A stretch of 6,237 bases of DNA from Campylobacterota bacterium. Its GTDB lineage: Bacteria > Campylobacterota > Campylobacteria > Campylobacterales > Sulfurospirillaceae. Location: contig RZYK01000121.1 in the NCBI GenBank assembly GCA_009930355.1, positions 1-6,237 on the forward strand, written 5' to 3'. The position numbers and the translations under genes were made by a program. This document shows, piece by piece, positions 1 to 5,672 of this stretch (position 1 is the first letter of the stretch; every line of letters starts with the position of its first letter). The notes beneath the pieces were generated by a model, which made no database searches, was not told the origin of the DNA, and saw only the letters and a list, made by a program, of their open reading frames with translations.

Positions 1-656
1 CTCTTTTTTATCTTTTAAGTAATGTCTATGTGGCGGATTGGCTCCTAAAACCGCTGGAAGAACCTTACAACCAACCTTTACATGTAAAGGCTGTGGATGC
101 CGTTATTGTTTTAGGAGGAGGGCACACGTACGGAGTTGCTAACTTACCACTGAGCAGTGATGCCTACAAGCGTATGATGTGGGGATTTATGGTTGCCAAA
201 TCACACAAACTACCTCTGCTCTTCAGCGGTGGTGGTCTACACAAAGAGTACCTAGAGAGCGATGCCTTTTTAGATAGCCTCAAAGAGCTTAAGAGCTATC
301 TTGACATTGCAACACCTAATTCTAAGAGCTTAGCTACCAAAGAGTTCTCTTTACATGTAGAAGATAAGAGCCTCGATACCTACCAAAATGCGCAGTTTAG
401 CAAAATGGCTTTTGAGAAAGCAGGTATCACTGAGCCAACGATTTACCTCGTAACATCTGCCTATCACATGGAACGCTCCATCATGCTCTATGAACATTTT
501 GGTTTTAAAGTCATACCCGCAGCGACTAATTTTAAAATCAATCATCGAAAAAAAGACGGTTGGGATTACCTGCCTAGCGCACATGCTTTGCATAAAAGTT
601 ACATTGCTTTGCATGAATATGCAGGGCTTTTAAGTCTAAAACTGCGGGGGATTTAA
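1..656 (+). CDS. YdcF/ElyC-family (DUF218) membrane-anchored protein, 5' truncated
   Basis: The reading frame is open to the window edge, with its first full codon at 3. The GTG at 30 is therefore unlikely to be the start. The nine residues before it (LFYLLSNVY) look like the end of a transmembrane helix, as expected for this family, whose N-terminus is membrane-embedded. Counting from the GTG codon, DUF218 hallmarks are VDAVIVLGGG (22-31), LLFSGGG (63-69), SLDTYQNA (114-121), LVTSAYHMERS (140-150) and the C-terminal LPSAHALHKSYIALHEYAGLL (181-201). The Rossmann-like domain would lie on the periplasmic side. E. coli relatives (ElyC, SanA, YdcF) are linked to envelope or peptidoglycan integrity, but their reaction is not settled, so no biochemical function is assigned. 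It is the only plus-strand gene here and converges on the flhX-like gene. It carries two copies of the TTTACATGTAAA palindrome, each encoding Leu-His-Val. The family call is firm; the exact subfamily is not. Confidence 0.9.
   Translation, partial: LFYLLSNVYVADWLLKPLEEPYNQPLHVKAVDAVIVLGGGHTYGVANLPLSSDAYKRMMWGFMVAKSHKLPLLFSGGGLHKEYLESDAFLDSLKELKSYLDIATPNSKSLATKEFSLHVEDKSLDTYQNAQFSKMAFEKAGITEPTIYLVTSAYHMERSIMLYEHFGFKVIPAATNFKINHRKKDGWDYLPSAHALHKSYIALHEYAGLLSLKLRGI
75..90. repeat. Dispersed palindrome copy 1 (16 bp, perfect)
   Basis: CCTTTACATGTAAAGG is its own reverse complement over 16 bp. It lies inside the YdcF-family gene and encodes Pro-Leu-His-Val-Lys. It contains an exact copy of the 12-bp core TTTACATGTAAA found elsewhere in the window. 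Confidence 0.85.
350..361. repeat. Dispersed palindrome copy 2 (one mismatch)
   Basis: TTTACATGTAGA differs from the 12-bp core at one base. It lies in the YdcF-family gene in the same Leu-His-Val frame as copy 1, with Glu as the next residue. Confidence 0.7.
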
Positions 657-675
657 TCTTTACATGTAAAGATTA
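654..675. repeat. 22-bp perfect palindrome spanning the convergent gene junction; possible bidirectional terminator
   Basis: The left arm is TAATCTTTACA (654-664) and the right arm is its exact reverse complement (665-675). The outer triplets are the TAA stop of the plus-strand YdcF-family gene (654-656) and the TAA stop of the minus-strand flhX-like gene (675-673). The 16 bases between the stops are therefore entirely palindrome, with the TTTACATGTAAA core at 659-670. As RNA it could fold into a 9-bp AU-rich stem with a CAUG loop from either strand. Neither side has a U-tract, so it is not a standard intrinsic terminator. A transcription-ending role is inference from position only. Confidence 0.75.
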
Positions 676-951
676 TTGGCGTTTATCGTTGGTGATTTTA
701 TAGATAAAACTAAAGACTTCCGCTACGGCTTTATAGAGCAAGGGCGGGATTTCTTTATTGATTTCAATCTTTGAGAGCAATTCCACCAAATCGGCATCTT
801 TTTTAATAAAAATATCGTGTTCTTGTGCGAGTTTAATAATATTATTGGCAACCTCCCCTTTACCCGAAGCGACCACTTTGGGTGCGCCTTGTTTTTCTCT
901 ATCGTATTTTAGCGCAACAGCTTTTTGTGTTTTGGATGTTTGTGTGCTCAT
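673..951 (-). CDS. flhX: FlhB C-terminal domain homologue (FlhX/FhlB-type, EscU/YscU family fragment)
   Basis: This 92-residue soluble protein matches only the cytoplasmic C-terminal domain of the flagellar export switch FlhB. Recognisable segments are AVALKYDREKQGAPKVVASGKG (within 11-32), the helix around IIKLAQEHDI (38-47) and EIPPLLYKAVAEVFSFIYK (68-86). No transmembrane segment is present. Where FlhB has the self-cleaving NPTH just before this domain, this protein has KTQK (7-10), so it cannot autocleave in the usual way. The equivalent Helicobacter pylori protein (HP1575) is described as able to stand in for the cleaved FlhB C-terminal fragment. The ATG overlaps the stop of the preceding FliK-like gene as ATGA (948-951), and no convincing Shine-Dalgarno precedes it, so translation is probably coupled to that gene. 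The domain call is firm; the symbol is by analogy. Confidence 0.88.
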   Translation of the reverse strand: MSTQTSKTQKAVALKYDREKQGAPKVVASGKGEVANNIIKLAQEHDIFIKKDADLVELLSKIEINKEIPPLLYKAVAEVFSFIYKITNDKRQ

Positions 952-2678
952 ATGGTTATATTAATCCCAAATTGAAGTTCTTCACCTTTAAAATAATCCT
1001 TTTTAACCCGTTCAACATCTTTATATTCTAACATTTTCACATTTCCTGTGATGAGTCCTACTTCATTAAAAGCCCGTTTGAGTAAGCTTAAATGCTGTGT
1101 TAGCTTATCATTTAACTCTTTTTTTTGTGTTGCAATCGTCATATCAATATACTTTTCATTGGAAAGTATGAGCATCATATTGAGTTTACCATACGCTTCC
1201 AAATCCAAATCTAATTGGCAATGAAACTGCTCATCGCTACTTTTTTTCATCATCATAGACCCACCTTTTAAGCCATCCCAGCTAAAAGGAATGTACAAAT
1301 GCGTGGAACTGCTCACATACGAGACGAGCTGATGGTACTCAATTTGGGTTAAAAGCCGATTGGTAATCTCCAAAGCTTCTTTGTTTTGTCCTGAGAGAGA
1401 AAGTGTGTGATTAAGCTTGGTGAGAACCCCTTTCATATCGCTCAAAAGCTCGACATCACTAGGGTCCAAAGCCAATTTTTGTGCCATTGCTTTGCCTACA
1501 AATAACTCAGGTTTAATCAAAGCATGAATCTCTTTTTCCAGAACCTTTGCTTTATCTAAGAAATCAGCATGTTTAATGGTTGCAGGTTCCATAAGCTCTA
1601 TCTGTGCCTTTAAACGATTCACGACCATCTGAAGCGCTTCCTCAACCGTTTGAGGAAATTGGGATGCTACTGGCATAAGAGAAGAAGGAGTTACAAGCGT
1701 TTGTGGCATTCCTTCTTTTCCATCTAAAATAATTGGAGAACCCACCTCTTTCGTAAGCGTTAATGGATCAAGTGCACCCTTTAAAAGGCTCTCTTTGGCT
1801 AAGAGTTGATCCACTTGAGGCTGAAGCTCTTTAAGATTTAAAGCGGGTAAGTGCTCCTTAACAAGCTCTAAGAGCACTTTAACTTGGGTTGTAAAATTGT
1901 GTTCTACTTCCATAGAAGAGGGATAATTTTGTACTTTTGAGCCAATTAAATCCATCTGTTTCAACGCATAATCAAGCTTTTGAACATTGGTATACACCTC
2001 TTTAAAACTGCCTAATGAGGCGGAAGTTTGCTCTTGCTTGACATTCTGTCTAAAGAGTTCTAAAAGCTGTTTTAAACCCTCCTGAGACTCTTTTGTAGAG
2101 AGTGATGAGGTGTGGCTAAGCTGTTCCAAAAGAGGTGCTATATCGCGCAGTGTGCTAGCATTTGCTTGCGCTGTCTCTTTTAAAAGGGTTTGAATGTTGA
2201 TTGTCAACCCTTTCAAAAGGGTTTCTACTCCTTTTTGGGTTGCTTCTTGCGCTAATTTTGATTCAAAAAAGATACCAGAATGATTGACCTGTTGCGCTAG
2301 AACTTTCCCGTCAATCGTTTGGATATTTTTAGCAAATAACTCCAAAAGAGCTAAAGGTTTCGTAGTCATGGCATCAGGCTTAATCAAAGAAGGAAGCGTT
2401 TTAATATCTTCTGCAAAATTACCCATATTTTTGAACAATTGATGATTTTGCAGTATCTCAAAAATAGCACTTTTTGACTTTGCTTCACTTACTGCTGCGC
2501 CAAGTAACGTTCCAATAACTTCTTGTGCATTGTTAGGAATACTTTTTTGCGGAGACGTTAAAAAAGGAAGTTCTTTCGCATGCTCTTGAATGATCTTGGT
2601 CGCATTCTCCTTTGCATTTGCTTTAGGATCAAGTGTTTGAAGTTGATTTGCAAGCAAAGAAGCCGTGCTGATTTCCAT
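948..2678 (-). CDS. FliK-like protein (flagellar hook-length control C-terminal domain)
   Basis: This is a 576-residue protein with no signal peptide or membrane span. Residues about 1-450 are low in aromatics and rich in Leu, Lys, Gln and Glu, suggesting long helices or coiled coil, typical of a poorly conserved FliK-type N-terminal part. From about 460 it becomes a compact domain: HLYIPFSWDG, then QLDLDLEAYGKLNMMLIL, then a helix around LTQHLSLLKRAFNEVGL, matching the pattern of the FliK C-terminal (Flg_hook) domain that acts on the FlhB C-terminal domain. It is directly followed, with ATGA overlap, by a stand-alone FlhB C-terminal homologue, which strongly supports a flagellar export role. 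It may be the hook-length ruler itself or a paralogue dedicated to FlhX; the window cannot decide. The ATG at 2678 has AAAGG 7 nt upstream and follows rarA by 33 nt. A short TLLK-type internal repeat lies near 2180-2225. Confidence 0.75.
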   Translation of the reverse strand: MEISTASLLANQLQTLDPKANAKENATKIIQEHAKELPFLTSPQKSIPNNAQEVIGTLLGAAVSEAKSKSAIFEILQNHQLFKNMGNFAEDIKTLPSLIKPDAMTTKPLALLELFAKNIQTIDGKVLAQQVNHSGIFFESKLAQEATQKGVETLLKGLTINIQTLLKETAQANASTLRDIAPLLEQLSHTSSLSTKESQEGLKQLLELFRQNVKQEQTSASLGSFKEVYTNVQKLDYALKQMDLIGSKVQNYPSSMEVEHNFTTQVKVLLELVKEHLPALNLKELQPQVDQLLAKESLLKGALDPLTLTKEVGSPIILDGKEGMPQTLVTPSSLMPVASQFPQTVEEALQMVVNRLKAQIELMEPATIKHADFLDKAKVLEKEIHALIKPELFVGKAMAQKLALDPSDVELLSDMKGVLTKLNHTLSLSGQNKEALEITNRLLTQIEYHQLVSYVSSSTHLYIPFSWDGLKGGSMMMKKSSDEQFHCQLDLDLEAYGKLNMMLILSNEKYIDMTIATQKKELNDKLTQHLSLLKRAFNEVGLITGNVKMLEYKDVERVKKDYFKGEELQFGINITI

Positions 2679-2685
2679 TATTTAA

Positions 2686-2690
2686 CCTTT
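2686..2690 (-). promoter_or_regulatory. Ribosome binding site of the FliK-like gene
   Basis: AAAGG on the minus strand lies 7 nt before the ATG at 2678, inside the 33-nt gap after rarA. This is the only junction downstream of kdsD where the ribosome site lies outside a coding region. I saw no convincing sigma-28 or sigma-54 flagellar promoter in the gap. Confidence 0.6.
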
Positions 2691-2711
2691 AACAGACAAA
2701 ATCTCATAGAC

Positions 2712-3920
2712 TCATGCTTTTGAATGACTGTTATCTTTTGTTTTAATTTTAAACAACCACTCCGCCATGGTTTTCTCAAACCCTATCGGCAAATTATCAT
2801 AAAAATGAAGGGGTTTTTCCAAATACTCCTGATCAACCCAACCGCCAAAATCATGAGGATAAAGGTAACCTTTAGGAGAAGGGCTTTTAAGATGTTCAGG
2901 CACTTTGAGTGCTTTTTCATTTTTTACATAGGCTAACGCTTGATTAATCGCGTTATAAGCGCTGTTAGATTTTGGACTACATGCAAGGTAAATAAGGCAT
3001 TGTGAGAGAATAATACGTGCTTCTGGATAGCCTATTTTACTCACAGCCATCAGTGTACTCGATGCCAAATTGAGTGCGTTAGGGTTTGCATTTCCAATAT
3101 CTTCACTCGCTAAAACAACCAACCTTCTGGCAATAAAATCAGGACTTTCCCCGCCATCAATTAAACGAGCAAGATAGTACAGTGCAGCGTCCACATCTGA
3201 ACCTCTCACACTCTTAATCATGGCGCTAATCAAATTATAATGCGTATTGTCTGAACTCACACCATCTTTAAGTGCACTTGGGCGCAGGGCTTTAAGGGTT
3301 TGCATTCTTACATGTAAATCCACTTTGAGCGCAAATTCAAGAAGATTCAAAAGGGAGCGACTATCGCCTGCGCTGGAACTAATTAGGTATGCACGAGCAT
3401 CTTCGTCCATTTGAAACTCAATTTTTTCATGCACACGTTCTAAAATAGCCTCCATATCTTCACTTTCCAACGGATAAAATTCAAAAAGCATCATGCGTGA
3501 ACGAATGCCAGAGCTTAGAACAAAATAGGGATTTTCAGTCGATGCTCCAATAACAATCGCCTCATGGTTTTCCATGGGCAATAAAAGCACCTCTTGTTGT
3601 GTCTTGGAGAGTCTATGAATCTCATCAATAAAAATAAGCGGTTTTTGAAGAGCACCTCGGTGCTGAGAGAGAATTTTACGAATCTCTTCCACCTTAATGC
3701 TGGTGGCATCCAATTCGTAAAATGGAAGCTCTAATGCATGCGCTACGATACGGGCAAGTGTTGTTTTACCAACACCTGCGGGTCCAAAGAAAAGTGCGTG
3801 GCTCATAGAACCCGATTTTAAAAGTTTACGAAATGGGCTATTTTCACCACTCAAATGCTTTTGACCTGCAAGCTCTTCAATCACTTTGGGGCGAAAGAAG
3901 AGGGCAAAGTTATTGATCAT
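2712..3920 (-). CDS. rarA: RarA/MgsA-type AAA+ ATPase (replication-associated recombination protein A)
   Basis: This 402-residue member of the RarA/Mgs1/WRNIP1 family of clamp-loader-like ATPases acts at stalled replication forks and interacts with single-strand-binding protein in characterised bacteria. Visible parts in order: N-terminal FALFFRPKVIEELAGQKHL (5-23), Walker A GPAGVGKT (46-53), Walker B LIFIDEIH (95-102), sensor-1 region GASTEN (125-130), arginine-finger region IRSR (139-142), and the family-specific C-terminal part with YNLISAMIKSVRGSD (228-242), YYLARLIDGGESPDFIARR (248-266) and SEDIGNANP (272-280). It is slightly shorter than E. coli RarA (about 447 residues), but no motif is missing. 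The ATG is the first usable start, since the frame is closed upstream by TGA at 3938-3936. It overlaps the end of the pseudouridine synthase gene by 11 nt, with AAGG only 2 nt before it. Codons at residues 202-204 (Leu-His-Val) form a near-copy of the dispersed palindrome. Confidence 0.95.
   Translation of the reverse strand: MINNFALFFRPKVIEELAGQKHLSGENSPFRKLLKSGSMSHALFFGPAGVGKTTLARIVAHALELPFYELDATSIKVEEIRKILSQHRGALQKPLIFIDEIHRLSKTQQEVLLLPMENHEAIVIGASTENPYFVLSSGIRSRMMLFEFYPLESEDMEAILERVHEKIEFQMDEDARAYLISSSAGDSRSLLNLLEFALKVDLHVRMQTLKALRPSALKDGVSSDNTHYNLISAMIKSVRGSDVDAALYYLARLIDGGESPDFIARRLVVLASEDIGNANPNALNLASSTLMAVSKIGYPEARIILSQCLIYLACSPKSNSAYNAINQALAYVKNEKALKVPEHLKSPSPKGYLYPHDFGGWVDQEYLEKPLHFYDNLPIGFEKTMAEWLFKIKTKDNSHSKA
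3307..3318. repeat. Dispersed palindrome copy 4 (one mismatch)
   Basis: CTTACATGTAAA differs from TTTACATGTAAA at the first base; the perfect palindromic part is 3308-3317. It lies inside rarA and is read on the minus strand as Leu-His-Val-Arg, the same frame as the other intragenic copies. Confidence 0.7.
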
Positions 3921-4695
3921 TGCCTTGTTCTTTCTTCACATACTCAAGATAATCACGCAAAGCCGTATATTCGCTTGCACTAAAAAAACGGTGTTTGCCA
4001 GGTTTGAGCATTCCCAAATCAATTTTGCCATAACTCACACGTTTTAAATCCACAACATCAACATCAAAATAACCGAAAAAGCGTCTGAGTTCTCTATTTT
4101 TTCCTTCATTAATCGTTACTTTAATCGTTGAAAAAGTAGGGGAATTTTTAATAATACGATAATTAACAAATGGTGCAAAATCCATTGCATGAATTTCACT
4201 TTTTGTATGTCCACCTTTACGTGCATCTTCTAAAGAAAGTCCTTCTTGCATCGCTTTTTCCATAGCAGGACTTACTAAACCATTAATTTTCACATAGTAA
4301 ACCCTCTCCAAATCTCCATGCATCAAAGCCGATACCACAGATGGAGAATCACACAACAGTAGCAATCCTTCACTAGCAAAGTCTAATCGTCCCACACTTA
4401 AGTAATGCGCAAAATTTGAAGGAAGCGTATCGTAAATTGTTTTACGACCACGGTCATCTTTTTTACTCACTAACTCACCTTTTTGTTTGTGATACACAAT
4501 GACCGAATAGCCATGCTTCTCAAACAAAGCCTTGCCATTTAATTCAATTTTATTTTTAAAACTCACCTGCGTTGAAAGGTCTTCCACTACCTTCCCATCA
4601 ACTTTTACATGACCTGCTTTAATGAGTTCATCCGCCTCACGCCTTGAGTAGTGCGTGTTATGCGAAATCATTTTATTTAATCTGGTTAATTCCAT
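3910..4695 (-). CDS. rluB: RluB/RsuA-family rRNA pseudouridine synthase
   Basis: This is a 261-residue protein of the RsuA/RluB/RluE/RluF family, which converts one specific rRNA uridine to pseudouridine. An N-terminal S4 RNA-binding domain covers about 1-60 (RLNKMISHN, SRREADELIKAGHVKVDG). The catalytic domain carries VGRLDFASEGLLLL (101-114), with the expected catalytic Asp at 105. The family tail motif follows, with INEGKNRELRRFFG, DLKRVSYGKIDLG and LKPGKHRFF. The S4 domain and the EGLSLEDARKGG stretch resemble RluB (23S rRNA) more than RsuA (16S rRNA), but family members are hard to tell apart by eye, so the symbol is tentative. The ATG directly abuts the kdsD stop (TAAATG), with the likely ribosome site GCAGGA inside the last kdsD codons. 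The 3' end overlaps rarA by 11 nt. Confidence 0.9.
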   Translation of the reverse strand: MELTRLNKMISHNTHYSRREADELIKAGHVKVDGKVVEDLSTQVSFKNKIELNGKALFEKHGYSVIVYHKQKGELVSKKDDRGRKTIYDTLPSNFAHYLSVGRLDFASEGLLLLCDSPSVVSALMHGDLERVYYVKINGLVSPAMEKAMQEGLSLEDARKGGHTKSEIHAMDFAPFVNYRIIKNSPTFSTIKVTINEGKNRELRRFFGYFDVDVVDLKRVSYGKIDLGMLKPGKHRFFSASEYTALRDYLEYVKKEQGNDQ

Positions 4696-5661
4696 TTATT
4701 TTATTCCTGCTTCCACCAAATGGTGGATATGTAATACCCCTTTGAGCATACCTACTTTATCGGTAATGGCTAAAAGTTGTATTTTATATTTTTCAATAAA
4801 CGCTAAAGCATCACTCGCTAAAAGCATCTCGTCCTCTAATCTTTTTGGATTTTTACTTGCATACGCATAGGCGTTGGCATCCATACTAAAATCATCACGC
4901 ATTAAAGCTCTACGTAAATCGCCATCACTCAAGACTGCTAACAAAATGTTATTTTCATCCGTAATGAGGACATTACCCAAACGTCCTTCACTCATTTTAA
5001 GAATAGCATCTTTAAGTTTTGTCTCTTTTTGGACAATAGGCAAATTTTCTTTAAGCATTAAATCTTGCACCTTTACAAAAAGGCGTTTACCCAAACTTCC
5101 TCCAGGATGAAATGAAGCAAAATCCTCTTTTTGAAAATTTTTCTTTTTCATTAAACAAACAGCTAACGCATCACCCAGTGCTAATGTGAGTGTGGTCGAA
5201 CAGGTGGGTGCGGCATCAAGAGGGCACGCTTCTTTTTTTACATGTAAAGGAATAAAAATATCGCTGTAATGCCCTAATGAAGACTCTTTTTTCCGTGCCA
5301 TTCCAATAAGAGGAATATTAAAACGCTTGACATGAGGCAAAATTTTAATCAACTCTTCACTCTCCCCGCTATAGCTAATCGCTAACACAGCGTCTTCTTT
5401 GCCAATCATGCCTAAATCACCATGCAGTGCTTCCGTTGGGTGTAAAAAGAAACTACTGGTACCCGTACTTGCAAATGTAGCAGCAATTTTGGCACCAATC
5501 AATCCACTCTTTCCCACACCTGTCACAATCAATTTACCCTTAAGATTCGCAATGAGATGCGTTGCTTCACGCATCTCATCTCCAATGTAATTGGCTGCAT
5601 TTAAAAGCTCATGAGCTTCTAACTCTAAAACGTCTTTGGCAATTGCTTTAAAATCTTCCAT
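4696..5661 (-). CDS. kdsD: Arabinose-5-phosphate isomerase (KdsD/KpsF/GutQ family)
   Basis: The enzyme interconverts D-ribulose 5-phosphate and D-arabinose 5-phosphate, the first step towards CMP-Kdo for lipopolysaccharide (or capsule). The product is 321 residues if it starts at the ATG at 5661. An upstream in-frame TTG at 5667 is rejected because it directly abuts the AAGG ribosome site. The SIS domain includes LIVTGVGKSGLIGAKIAATF (45-64), HPTEALHGDLGM (74-85), SYSGESEE (96-103) and CPLDAAPTCSTT (146-157). Residues matching the E. coli KdsD catalytic set (Lys59, Glu111, Glu152, His193, as I recall them) are Lys51, Glu103, Glu144 and His185, all at a constant offset of 8. Two CBS domains fill about 195-321, ending in HIHHLVEAGIK. 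The gene follows the RNase J gene by 11 nt and abuts the pseudouridine synthase gene. With no capsule genes in view, an LPS role (KdsD) is more likely than a capsular KpsF, but this is inference. Confidence 0.95.
   Translation of the reverse strand: MEDFKAIAKDVLELEAHELLNAANYIGDEMREATHLIANLKGKLIVTGVGKSGLIGAKIAATFASTGTSSFFLHPTEALHGDLGMIGKEDAVLAISYSGESEELIKILPHVKRFNIPLIGMARKKESSLGHYSDIFIPLHVKKEACPLDAAPTCSTTLTLALGDALAVCLMKKKNFQKEDFASFHPGGSLGKRLFVKVQDLMLKENLPIVQKETKLKDAILKMSEGRLGNVLITDENNILLAVLSDGDLRRALMRDDFSMDANAYAYASKNPKRLEDEMLLASDALAFIEKYKIQLLAITDKVGMLKGVLHIHHLVEAGIK
4712..4727 (-). other. Short GC-containing hairpin at the 3' end of kdsD, just before the rluB ribosome site
   Basis: TCCACCATTTGGTGGA (minus strand) is a perfect inverted repeat, giving a 6-bp stem with an AUUU loop in RNA. 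It ends at the base adjacent to the AGCAGGA that probably serves as the rluB ribosome site. It lies within kdsD codons for HHLVE, so it may be coincidental. Confidence 0.35.
5237..5248. repeat. Dispersed palindrome copy 5 (exact 12-bp core)
   Basis: TTTACATGTAAA lies inside kdsD and is read on the minus strand as Leu-His-Val-Lys, just two residues before the predicted catalytic Glu144. Confidence 0.85.
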
Positions 5662-5667
5662 TTTCAA

Positions 5668-5672
5668 CCTTA
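5668..5672 (-). promoter_or_regulatory. Ribosome binding site that fixes the kdsD start
   Basis: TAAGG on the minus strand lies 6 nt before the ATG at 5661. The TTG at 5667 would follow it with no spacing, so the ATG is chosen. The TAA of this site is also the second of two in-frame stops (TAATAA) ending the RNase J gene. Confidence 0.65.

Noticed and set aside
30..32. GTG at 30 as the start of the YdcF-family gene
   Set aside because: The frame is open further upstream and encodes a hydrophobic stretch typical of the family's membrane helix, so the gene begins outside the window.
654..675. Standard Rho-independent terminator
   Set aside because: The stem is AT-rich and no U-tract follows on either strand, so it is listed as a palindrome with only a possible terminating role.
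1119..1126. Run of eight T (A on the coding strand) in the FliK-like gene as a possible phase-variation tract
   Set aside because: It encodes Lys-Lys in an intact frame. Campylobacterota phase variation mostly uses longer G/C runs, and A/T runs of this length are common in AT-rich genomes.
2182..2224. Inverted and direct copies of AAAGGGTT within the FliK-like gene
   Set aside because: They encode a short internal protein repeat (TLLKG and TLLKE) in a low-complexity helical region and sit mid-gene, so coding repetition explains them better than a regulatory hairpin.
2679..2760. Flagellar (sigma-28 or sigma-54) promoter before the FliK-like gene
   Set aside because: I found no GG-N10-GC element of sigma-54 type and no GCCGATAA-like -10 of sigma-28 type in this stretch.
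4603..4611. TTTTACATG in rluB as a sixth palindrome copy
   Set aside because: Only one half matches; the right arm (ACCT) bears no resemblance to TAAA, so it is not counted.
5662..5667. TTG at 5667 as the kdsD start
   Set aside because: It lies directly against the AAGG ribosome site with no spacing, while the ATG at 5661 has a normal 6-nt spacing and gives the usual N-terminus.
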